Assembly: GCF_958298935.1 (NCBI RefSeq)
Contig: NC_084937.1
Coordinates: 21,585,568-21,649,567 of the forward strand
DNA from: Phragmites australis
Lineage: Eukaryota; Streptophyta; Magnoliopsida; Poales; Poaceae
Direction: 5' to 3'
DNA length: 64,000 nt
The notes under the pieces were generated by a model. It worked only from the letters and a program-made list of their open reading frames with translations, was not told where the DNA came from and ran no database searches. The stretch's first letter is position 1; every line of letters starts with the position of its first letter. Made by a program: the position numbers and the translations under genes. This document shows positions 34,320-44,801 of the stretch, piece after piece.

Positions 34320-36511
34320 TGTCCTAATTATAATACTTTATTTAATTAAGTATTATCCAAAACTACTCCCGAAGTAAACTGGATACCCCAACCGGATTCA
34401 TGCCTGACACCATCAACCCGCACGTCAAAAAGCCACACCTACAAAGGTAATCGATTCATCGTTCCCATATACAACATGTAATAAGCACGAAAAAATGCTA
34501 AAGTCAACTGCAACAATGATTAATGCTTAAATGATGCAAACGGTCTATGATGCTCGGGTCCCTCTCCCAACCTACCCAAGGGAACTCTACATCCGAACAG
34601 AACAAACACCCTTAACACCGCCCAAATCTTGCCTCACCCACCTCACTCATCCAATCGACACCATCAAGCCATCATTATGATCATTGTACAAATAATTAAA
34701 GCCTATACTCGTGACCGATGAAATATTTCACCACTCGACTTCTACCGAGGAACTAAGCACTTGATAAGCATCACGAATAACATTTTAAGTTAGACAACAT
34801 CATATTGAACCTAAGCTACAAGGATATAGAACAACAATTATTCAATATAGGAGAATTAGTGCATCAACATAGGTTCTACCCATCATAAACCCGATATCGA
34901 CTTGAACTCATACATAACATACATAAAACATATTTATCACATCATATCATACGAGATATAAAGTATTGGGAGAAATATACTTAGATGCTTCTCTTGCTGC
35001 TCAGGTGTTTGCCTCATGCACCTGCGCAACACTCGCAAAACTCCTGCAGACTGGCATCGCCCTCAACCACGGTCGCGACACGCTCTGGTTCTTCATTCAC
35101 TAAAGAAGAACAGGTGCAATAATTAACATGAATGGAATGCACAATGTATGCTACAATATGCATAACAACAAGCTAAAGGCCCATGACATACGGAGGAATA
35201 ACGAAGCTTGCGATCTAAATAACGTCAAAAAAGTAACAGGAGGCCGGAGACTTCGGGTTGAACTCAGAGTATCTGAGTTTTGGAACCTCCGCGTGAACCT
35301 CTAGGTGAGGGCTCTCGGTTAGCTATTTTTGAAATAACCCAGAACCTTCGGGTGAGTTCGGATACTCCGGGTTGGGCCGGACACTTCGAATGAGGCTCCG
35401 AGTGGGCTCTCATCTATTTTCCCAGACTCTCTAGATCGAGTCCGGACACTCCGGGTTGATCCGGACAATCTGGGTTCTCACCGAGTTGAGTTCTAAAGTG
35501 TTTTTTCTGGCCGATTCAACTCGCATGCTAAATCTATTTCACCAAAACATAGATATATAATATACAAAGGGTTCTAGACTCGAATTGCACCCTAAATCAC
35601 CATAGTTCTCAAGGAAAATTCAATGGGGTTTCTCCATGTTTACCCAGAGTATCCGGATCAATCCAGGTTGTCCAAAGAGACTGCTTCAAGTGGGAAATCT
35701 TGGTCGATTTGATTTGTGATCTTCTCCAAATCAAAGGAAAATATGTTTGAGAGAGTTTATGGTCTACAACTCACTCACCAACCTAGCAACACGATTACTA
35801 ACTCAAAACTTACCAAAATACTCATTTTAGCTCCAAAGCTTAAGAACTCAAGAACTTTACAACCGAAGCTTCAAACTCTGGATTCATCTAACCAAAATGT
35901 GCATTTATGCCATGGGAGCCTAGAAGACTCACACAAGATGCTTTGCCAAGCTTAGGAACCATCGGTTGAATGAGGAAAATTTTGGAAAGAGGAAGAACGT
36001 TGATGCTCCTTATGCTTCAACCAAGAACACCAAAAGACATCAAAACTGGCTCAAATCCTTTGGGGAAAAAATGGATTAGATGGATGGGTAGCTCATAAGC
36101 TCGTGATCGCGTGAGTACCACATGCATACCTCAATTCCTTCAATTGAGGTGGGATTTTGCGGGAGAAGGAGAGAGGGAGCTTGAGAGGGAGGGAGAGAGA
36201 GCTCCTTGACTTGGCCGATTGAAGAGAGAGGGAGCACATGAGTGGAGTGAGGGAGAAAGGGGAGTGGCTGGGTTGCTGCCCATAGAGAGGGAGAGATGGG
36301 TGGTGGGGCCACATTCGGAGCCCACGTGTTAGAGAAAATGGTTCATGTTAACTGTGAATTCCATTCTTTCTCTCCCAAAATTCTTTCTTTTGCCTGATTG
36401 ACTTTAAAAAAATTGCACTAGCATTCCAACATAAATTGCCTCAAAACTAATCATGACGTTAATGACTCATAATTAGACTTAATCATGCTATTATAAATTT
36501 GGAATGTGACA
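34320..36511 (-). mobile_element. Probable Gypsy-type LTR (about 2.2 kb)
   Basis: On the minus strand it begins TGTCACATTCCAAATTT, a start I associate with grass Gypsy LTRs, and ends ATTAGGACA. It contains repeated dyads such as CGGATACTCCG (35359) and CGGACACTCCG (35443), and a C/T-rich stretch at 36100-36320. The flanks (TGCTA and AAAGT) do not match, so the copy may be recombined or mis-bounded. Confidence 0.45.
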
Positions 36512-37693
36512 AAAGTTTTGTTAAATCACCTATTCACCCCCTCTATGCGGTATTGATGTCCTTTCAGTTAGATGATGATGGTGTGGGAATGCATAGGTGT
36601 GTGGTTGGTAGTAGTGTCTGCTCAACATCCTAAAGATCGATTCTTAGAACAGGTAACCCCGATTAACAGTTCAACAACAAGGCTTATATGGATACGGTCT
36701 TGCCAATTAATTAACAGATCCTCAACATAGTATAAGCTAATGGTGGTGTAGGAAGAAAAGAGTGATTCTTTCTAGAGCTACAAGGCTCAAGAGGAGGATT
36801 CTAGGTGATGCGATGCCACTTTGACTGTGATGAAACTTCAGCAAGTTTATTCTTGCTGTGAGGATACTTTGTAACGAACTTGTAGTGAAACCTAGCCGCA
36901 CACCTCGAGAGTGTGTAAGTGCTGTGATGGCACGGGCATACAGGGATTATGACTCGTGGGTAAAGTTGAACGACCTTTGCAGAGTGTAAAACTGATATAT
37001 CAGCTATGCTTACGGTTAAAAGCGATGTGGTTCCTTCACATGATTATTTTGATTTGGTTGGTGGGTTGTTACCTGTGATGGGTAGAAGTTGGATGGTTTG
37101 TTACTGGTTATGGGTAATTGTAGTTGATGGTTCTTGGTTACCTATGATAGGTATCAAGTTGGTTGGTTTGGAAACCTGATGCGGCTTTCAAGTAGTTGGA
37201 GAGACATGTGGAGATATCTCTAGAAATTGGAAGTTTAATGATAATTCACATAGTTAAATATGATATTTTTATAACTCATACGTTAGTATAGTTGGTATTT
37301 ATGCAAATTGTATCTATTATAGCATGTTCTTTTATTTAAGCTTGCATGTCATTTATTTCTCATATTTGCAGAGTACGATATATACTCACACTTGTTATTT
37401 TCAAACAAATGTATATCCATGCGCTGCTCAGATAACGAAGAAGAATCAGACTACTTCTTAGATGAAGATGAAAATTGCTAAGCTGGTGAACCCCAGTCAA
37501 TTGCGTGTGGAAGATGGGACATTCGCTGTGTTTTGCTCAAGATCTTGAGGTCCTTTCTATTTAATTGAGTTAAACGTTGTAATAATGGCACTGTGTGTGA
37601 TACGCTGATGAAGTCGTTGTATGTATGAAACTTGATCCTAGCATACATGTAGTTTATATCTGATTTTGGTCCTTTATAAAATCGGGTGACACA
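36512..37693 (+). mobile_element. LTR end fragments: Copia tail, then probable Gypsy LTR 3' part
   Basis: The first about 55 bp (CACCTATTCACCCCCTCTATG...CTTTCA) look like the 3' end of a Copia LTR, perhaps the one started near 31459. From about 36570 to 37693 the sequence resembles the 3' half of a Gypsy LTR and ends CGGGTGACACA. It may be the other part of the sequence at 29776-31458. No coding frame is seen. Confidence 0.35.
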
Positions 37694-38202
37694 ATCAAAG
37701 AGAGGCAGGTGGCGCTGGCTACGTTCAGGATAGTGAGGGCGTAATACGTTGCTTAGCTGGGGCAAGCCAACCTTGGTGCGTTGGTTGAGCCAACCCCTAA
37801 TGGCAGCGCATGCGGGCCAAAGGCAAGAGCGAATGGTATGTTTTGGGTTGGAATCTGCCCAATCAGACAAGCTAGATTGGGCCTCAAGTGAGGCAGTTGG
37901 ACTGTTGACCCTGACCAATAAGCCCTTTCAACAAGTGACAAGTGGGTGACATTCGACATGGCTGCCACCTTACAAAATGCCTCAGATGTGGATGCTACCG
38001 TGGATGACGCCTTGTCATTTGGTCTAAGGCTGTTGACATCACTGGCTTGCTTCCAACGGGTAACATATAACTTTCTAATAGACGACAAAAATATAGGATT
38101 ACAAAATTTTAAAATAGTATATTATGAAATTGTTTGATTTAAAAAATAAAAAATCTGCTTATAGCTTTCTCTTGGCCCTTTTGTGGGGTTCAACATTGGA
38201 GA
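37694..38202. other. Intergenic DNA, no gene recognised
   Basis: Open frames on both strands (37749-38137) show no known motif. Nothing else is recognised. Confidence 0.4.
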
Positions 38203-38632
38203 TAGGGATGTCAACAAGGAATTACCCGTCGCGGAATGGTTCTCCACCCCCATCCCGGCCTAAGGAAAATTCTTCATCCCCATCCCCGCACCTGCCCTCA
38301 CTTGTGGGGACTATTTTCTCCCCATCTTCGTCCCCGCTAACAATTGATGAGCCAACCGCTCACCTGAGCCTCTTCCGCGTCCATCAGCCCACTTATCCAC
38401 TGGGTCGTAACACCTCGGCCTGGGCCACCCAGCCAGGCTCCCTCGCGCACGCCCACATGGGCTGGGCTGGCTGCACACGCCTTGGCCGCCACCATCAGGC
38501 CGAAAAGGTCCCTGTGGGGAAACAGGGACGAGAAATGCTTCCGCATACCTGTCCCCGCTAGACCCAACGGGATATGATTTCTATCATTTGTATCCCCGTG
38601 GGGAACAAAATCTTCCCATCCCATCCCCTAAG
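38203..38632. mobile_element. MITE-like element rich in CCCCATCCCCG words, right end lost
   Basis: It starts TAGGGATGTCAAC followed by GGAATTACCCGTCGCGG, a familiar start of grass hAT-type MITEs. Many CCCCGT/ACGGGG words follow in both orientations. The matching right inverted end is not found, so the right limit is approximate. Confidence 0.45.
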
Positions 38633-40134
38633 GCCTTGTTCGGTTCTTTGGGATTTAATCCCCAACGAAAACTTATCCACAGAGGGATTGAGTGGATCCC
38701 TCTCATGCCACCCAAACCTTATAGAGGATGTATCTCTTGTTTCATCCTAATCCCTCTCTTGAAGAATGTGTTCAATTTTGGCTAGGATTTTAGCTGTAGT
38801 TTTGATTCGGAAAGGAAGGCTAAATAGTTATTCCTAACATAATGAGACGGCAAACAAAAATGAATCAGGTACAGCATAAAATGAATCAAAATTAAGCTGG
38901 GTGATTTGACGTCGAGTGCACAGCCAAATCGAGAGGCAACACCAGTTCAGGTAGGTAGATGGACAAGAGCAGCCAAACGTCACGAGTCTAGTGCACCACC
39001 AAGGCATTTGCTATCAAGATAACAAACGCCAGCAATTGACTTCAGCATCGCCACCCCATGAGAAGCTCAAGATTCTTGGCACGGACATCATGCCCTCACT
39101 TAGAACTGGATTTGGATTATAGTATATATCTCGAGCATTTTTGTTATATTCTGCAACTGCTCATGCATCCAGAATACCAAACAATCGCTTGGGTAAAATC
39201 AGTGTACAGGAGTAAAATCACTTTACATAATACAACAACAAAAGAAGAATTACCAAAAAGAAGAAACAGCAAAAGTCGTTATTCTTCTTATGCATATGAA
39301 TGATGAGGACTAACAAAAGGAACCTGAAGCATCCCACTGATCTGATATCTGAGACAAGTTCAAGACATACACACCATCCTCTAAATTTTATATAGCCAGG
39401 TGATAGGAAACAGAATCTCAAAGAGTAGAAGTTCAAATAAGAAAAGAATATTTACCACAACTGTCTTTTCTAAATTGAGTAACTAAACTTATCACAACTG
39501 TGTTTTCCAAACCTGGTTGTCAACTCGTCCAAGAATCAAATATCAATCAATTACAATAGTCCTATTTTATAGAGGGCTCTCATAACAATTATAGATAAGA
39601 TTCTGACATATGGAACTAACATAATATGATAACCGGACAATCAAATTGTTGCTATTAACCCAACTTTGTACTTTTACCTTACATTATTAACAGGGAGATG
39701 ATTGGGGAGAATAATAGCAAAAAGAAATGCCATGTGATAGGACAAGCTAGCTAGATGAAAATCAAAGTATGGCAACACTCATGGAATAAGGCATAATATG
39801 TTTGGCTATCTGGCAAATAAAGGGCGTCTCATGACGCAGTGTTCACACATTGGAAGCAGCTAATTAAGGCGTCCACCCATTGGAAGAAGGCATTACCCTA
39901 AAGGTGATGAAATCATTGGGCAATCAGTGACTCAAAGTAGAAGTAGAAGTAGGATTACCCTGCCCTCTTATGAATTGAAAAACCTATGGGAGCATAGCAG
40001 TGTTTAGTAACATTGAAGCCTGGGCCTGGCTAGCAGGAAGGAGGCGAATAGTTGATAAGGGGGCTAAAGCAAGCAATTGCATTATCAGCTGAAAAGGGCT
40101 ACATGCATGGTGATCTCTATTCTCTAACTAATCC
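38633..40134. other. Intergenic DNA; possible second MITE remnant at its start
   Basis: The first about 170 bp start CCTTGTTCGGTTC and read GGGATTTAATCCCC, typical of a common grass MITE class, but no clear right end is found. The remainder (38830-40134) is AT-rich with no coding frame recognised. Confidence 0.4.
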
Positions 40135-40456
40135 ATCATGGTCAGGGGCGGACCCACAGTCTAGCCCAGTCCAATTAGTAATTAGTTAGCCTGGTTGCAA
40201 AAAAAAAATCAAAAAATCTCACGGCAGTTCCGTTCTTCGTCGCGACTCCTCGCCTCCTCACACCGCTGTCGAGTGCCGTCACGATTCCTCACCTCCTCGT
40301 CACGTCCTCCGTTCCTCATGCAGTCAGCCAGTCAGGACCTCAGCGGTCACTGCTTCGCCCGGTGCCCGATCCATCGATCCAGCCACTGCTCCGCAGTCCA
40401 CAGCAGGCAGCACGACCAGCGCCCAGCGCCATCGCTGAACAGGTGGCCAACGAGGT

Positions 40457-40623
40457 ATTTCCATCAAGGCATCAATCACATCAATTCATTATCCATCGGT
40501 TGCTTACTTGCTCTTGGTACTTCCATGAAGGCATCAATTCATTATCCATCGGATGCTTACTTGCTCCCCTGGTACTTCCATCAAGGCATCAATCAGGACT
40601 AGCATCAATTCATTATCCATCGG
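40457..40623 (+). repeat. Tandem repeats of about 55-62 bp near the left end of the hAT element
   Basis: Three diverged units share TTCCATCAAGGCATCAAT, ATTCATTATCCATCGG and TGCTTACTTGCTC. Subterminal repeats are common binding sites for hAT transposases; that role here is inference. Confidence 0.7.
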
Positions 40624-40795
40624 TCCATCCGCCACACCTAGTGGTTGGTACGTCCATCGACCATTGGTCCATCCGCAGCCCCGGTTCCATGATTTCGTTG
40701 GATCGTTTTATCGTATACGAACCGCCGGTTTACATGGTGCACTGGTGCTTCATTTTTTTGCAGTAGCAGGAGCACGACCGAGTTGCTTCACAGAG

Positions 40796-43279
40796 ATGAA
40801 GAGGCAGGGAGATATTGCTTCACTTTTCTGGAAACATGAAGCAAAAGCAAAGAAAATTGCGGCTGAAAAGCATGCTCAAACTCAAGAACAAGAACCATCT
40901 TCGGTTCTGGCTATGGCTGAAGAGACATCTCAAGAACAACCACATCCTATTCTGGTTCCGGTTGTGGCTGAAGGGCGACCTCAAGAACAAGAACCACCTC
41001 CAATTTGTGATGTTGATTGTCTCGAACATGATCCTGGCTTAAGAGTGTCTATTGCAAGCTATAATGCCAATGATCAAAATGCGGTTCGGAGAGAATATAT
41101 TGTAAAAGGTCCATGACAACCTTATGCTCATGATTACCCAACCAGGAACGTATACGGTAAAGATTGTCGCTTTAGTATTATTTGGTTCCATAAATATCCT
41201 TGGCTTGAATATAGTATTGTGAAGGATGCAGCATTTTGCATGGTATGTTATTTGTTTGGTAAGGGAGGTGGTAAATTTGTTAAGGGTGGTTGGAGAAATT
41301 GGAACATAGGTAGTGATGCACTTTACAAACATATGGGAGGTATAGATAGTGCTCACAAAGCTGCGTAAGAGAGATATGATTTATTTGTACAAGGTAAACC
41401 AATTGATGATGTTATTCTGGAGGTGTCACAACATGATCTAAGTCTCTACAAGGTTAGGTTGACCTATTCACTTAGATGTTTGAGGTTTCTTTTGCGTCAA
41501 GGTTTGTCATGCCGTGGACATGATGAAAGTGAGGAATCTAGCAATAAAAGAAACTTCCTTGAACTTTTGGACTGGCTTGCAGGAAATAATGAAGAGGTTA
41601 ATAAGGTTGTTCTGAAAAATGCTCCAAGAAATTGCATTTTGACTTCCCCTAAGATACAAAAGAAAATTATTAAATGTTGTGCCGAGGAAACCACTAGACA
41701 CATAATTGAAGAACTTGGTGATGACCACTATGCAATTCTAGCTGATGAGTCTAGTGATATATCACATAAAGAACAACTAGCTCTTTGTTTGCGTTATGTT
41801 GATAAACTTGGAAGGGTGTGTGAGAGGTTTCTTGGAGTAGTTCATGTAGCCAATACCAGTTCTTTGTCACTTAAGACAGCAATTCAGTCTTTACTTGTTG
41901 GTCACCACTTGACTCTTACTCAAATTCGTGGGTAAGGATATGATGGGGCTAGTAACATGAAAGGAGAGATTAATAGGCTAAAAACATTGATCATGAAAGA
42001 GTCTCCTTCTGCTTATTACATTCACTATTTTGCACATCAACTCCAATTGGTTTTTGTTGCTGTTGCCAAGGGAAATGTTGGTTGTGCTACTTTCTTTGGA
42101 CAAGTTTCTCGCTTGCTGAATATTATTGGAGTTTCTTGTAAGCGCCATGACATGCTTCGAGATGTTAGAGCTCAAAAACTTAAGACTGCACTTGAGTTGG
42201 GTGAAATAGACAATGGGAGTGAATTAAATCAAGAGATGGTGATAACTAGGCCCAGTGACACTTGGTAGGGCTCTCATTACAAAACTATTTTACACATTAT
42301 TGATATGTATTCTATAATTCGAGAAGTACTTATAACTCTTGAAAAAGATCCTAAACAAAGGGATGATTGGCCGAACATACATGTTATGGTTGATGTTTTG
42401 GAGTCATTTGAGTTTGTTTTCAATGCACACTTGATCTTATTATTCTTGGATACACAAATGAATTGTCTCAATCTTTGCAAAAGAGGGACCAAGATATTGT
42501 TAATGCAATGTCACTTGTTACTTTGGCAAAGGGAAGACTACAACAAATAAGGTCTCATGGGTGGGAAGAATTCTTTGAAGGAAAGGTTACATCATTTTGC
42601 ATTAAACATGACATTGATATTCCTGCATTGGATGGTAGATATGTGCCTCATGCAAGATCCCTACGGTTTTATCCGGTTCAAACAATTGATGATCATTATA
42701 GAAGAGAAGTGTATATTGGTGTCATTGATCAAATTCGGCAAGAGCTTGACAATCGGTTTGATGAGGTAAATATGGAGTTACTTATTTGTATATCGGTCTT
42801 GAATCCCTTTAATTCTTTTGATTCTTATGATGCACATAAAGTCTTTAGGCTTGCTAAGTTTTATCCTAAGGACTTTTCAAGTGTGGAATTGATAAGACTG
42901 TGTGGAATTGATAAGACTTGAACTTTAACTTGATAACTTCATTGATGACATGAGGAAAGATGATAGATTCAAAGGCCTAAACAATCTTGGTGAGCTCTTT
43001 ATTAAGCTTGTTGAAACAAATAAGCATGTTGTTTATGACTTGGTATACTTGCTTCTTAAATTGGTATTGATCCTACCGGTGGCGACGGCAAGTGTTGAAA
43101 GAGTATTTTTGGCATTGAGTTTAGTGAAAGATAAGTTGAGAAATAGAATGGGTGATGAGTTGTTGAATGATTGTTTAGTCACATATATCGAGCGAGATAT
43201 CTTCTCCAAAGTAAGTGAGGATGACATAATCAAGTCTTTCATGGCCATGAGAAAGCGTAAAGTGAAGAATCTAGAATAG
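40796..43279 (+). pseudogene. hAT-family transposase (TTF-type zinc finger, DUF4371-like) pseudogene
   Basis: It starts MKRQGDIASLFWKHEAK. A TTF-type zinc-finger region follows (AFCMVCYLFGKGG near 41240), then the DUF4371-like core (ILADESSDISHKEQLALCLR, about 41737-41796; GYDGASNMKGEINRLK, about 41939-41986) and the C-terminal dimerisation block LILPVATASVERVF with LRNRMGDELLNDCLVTYIE (about 43066-43194). In-frame stops occur at about 41114, 41366, 41933 and 42266. There is a frameshift near 42440 and a 20-bp duplication with a stop near 42886-42921. The element therefore cannot supply its own transposase. Related host genes are annotated as zinc finger MYM-type protein 1-like, but the TIRs and TSD here show a transposon. 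Confidence 0.9.
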
Positions 43280-43696
43280 TATCGTAACGATGTAATCTTC
43301 CACTTATGTAAGACCTTATGTCATGTTTGAACTATTTATATTGCGGTTTTACAAATTTGGGATTTATTGTTGAATTTACGATATTATACCGAATTTGCAT
43401 TGTCTTTTGTCAAATTTTATACTCTTTTACCGAATTTGTGATCTTAAAAATTTGGATGCCTACCCTACAAAAAAATTCTGAGTCCGCCACTGATCATGGT
43501 TGGGAAACCGATTCAATCCATCTAGCAGCAAGAGTGGGATTCAGCACGGATGGATTCAATTCACGGTGAAATGGAAAGCCAGACTGAAGTGAGCTGCTGC
43601 TAGGTAGTCCAACAAATACTAATAATTCTTTTTTCATAAAGAAAGAAGCGAGGAGGAGAGAAGCGGAGAAGATGATGATGCAGGAGAAAAAGAAAC

Positions 43697-43837
43697 CCTG
43701 TAATGAACCAGGACGAAATCGTTGGGGTATCCGGGGATCTTGGGGGCCTCGTCGTCGTGGTGGACGATGTTGCTGTCGGCCGCAGCCCCCGCCAGCGTGG
43801 ACGCCATTAGCAGCGTTAGGACCATCGCGGCGGCCAT
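43697..43837 (-). CDS. Possible first exon of a small secreted protein (unrecognised)
   Basis: A GC-rich 47-codon frame starts at 43837 with a signal-peptide-like MAAAMVLTLLMASTLAGAAA, followed by an Asp/His-rich stretch and KIPGYPNDFVLVHYR. A weak donor (AGG then GTTTCT) lies at 43697/43696; without splicing the frame runs on to a stop at 43634. I do not recognise the family and found no downstream exon. The hAT insertion at 43492 lies only about 200 bp downstream and may have separated the rest. It could be a broken gene, a gene fragment or a short real gene. The start is placed at the ATG directly before the hydrophobic stretch. Confidence 0.35.
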
Positions 43838-44608
43838 CTCCCAAGTAGCCAAGTCCAACCCTTGCCGACGGACATCTTCCAAGTTGGGTCAACAGCAGGC
43901 ATCAACAACACCCTTCCCACCATAGAACACAATGATGGTGGGAGAGATGCAACAACGTTTTGATGCGCCGAATCAAGAACGACGTAAATCAAGAACCCTA
44001 GCACACGAGAGAAGAGGGGAAAGAAGAGGAGGATGACACGATTACTGACGAGAAGGTGACCACTGGAGAGGAGACTGTCACGTCACCGTTGCCTCCCCGC
44101 ATCGCCGCAGTACAGCCTCCAACTCACCAGTCGAGTTGAGAATTTTTTCCACTGACTACGGAGTCGATGACTTTTCCCGAGCCGAAGGGAGAGGGAAACG
44201 ATGGGTGAACCGAGTTACAATCTCAAACACGCTTAAACGAAGACGCAAAATTAATGGGCTAAGAATATTTCCACGCCGGACTGATCCGCGGGGATCGAGC
44301 CGCGACCCCGGCTGTTCCCAGATCAGGATCGGATCCCGCCGACATCCCTAATTGGAGACCGTGCGTCCCCGTGAGTTCAGACCTCGGGGAGCGCGCAAGG
44401 AAGAGGCCCCACCAGCCCACGAGCCAGCCACCGCACGGGCAGTACACCCGGGCCCCCAAGTCAGCGACTCGAGAGCACACGTCGTACAGCCGGCCCGTCG
44501 TGGCAGCATCCCTTTTCATCGTCGCCTCGCGTAGGAGAAACAGCCGTCTCCCGCCGCCTTCTCCCCCCTCCGCCTCCTCTCGCCGGCGACCAACCGACAC
44601 CGGCCTCG
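43838..44608. other. Intergenic region between the orphan exon (minus) and the 5'-nucleotidase (plus)
   Basis: It holds the promoter and leader of the 5'-nucleotidase gene, GC-rich from about 44270. No TATA box was found. A long open frame on the minus strand here (44259-45050) is a composition effect. Confidence 0.5.
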
Positions 44609-44765
44609 ATGGCGGCGGCGCGGCTCCGCCTCCTCGTCTACGGGTCCCTCTCGTCGGCGGTGTCGAGTACACCGCCGTGGTCAAGGCGAGGTTGGTCAGC
44701 ACGCTGTTGCACTCAAGCCGTTCGACGTAATACCGCTCCGGGGCTGAGGCTGACTGCTTGTTTTC

Positions 44766-44801
<36 letters not shown>

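Larger units (their letters stand above)
40143..43492 (+). mobile_element. hAT transposon, decayed, with exact 8-bp TSD
   Basis: The ends CAGGGGCGGACCCA and TGAGTCCGCCACTG are inverted repeats agreeing at 12 of 14 bases. The 8-bp target duplication ATCATGGT is exact (40135-40142 and 43493-43500), the size made by hAT elements. Inside is a transposase pseudogene with a C-terminal hAT dimerisation block. The size is 3350 bp. Confidence 0.93.
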
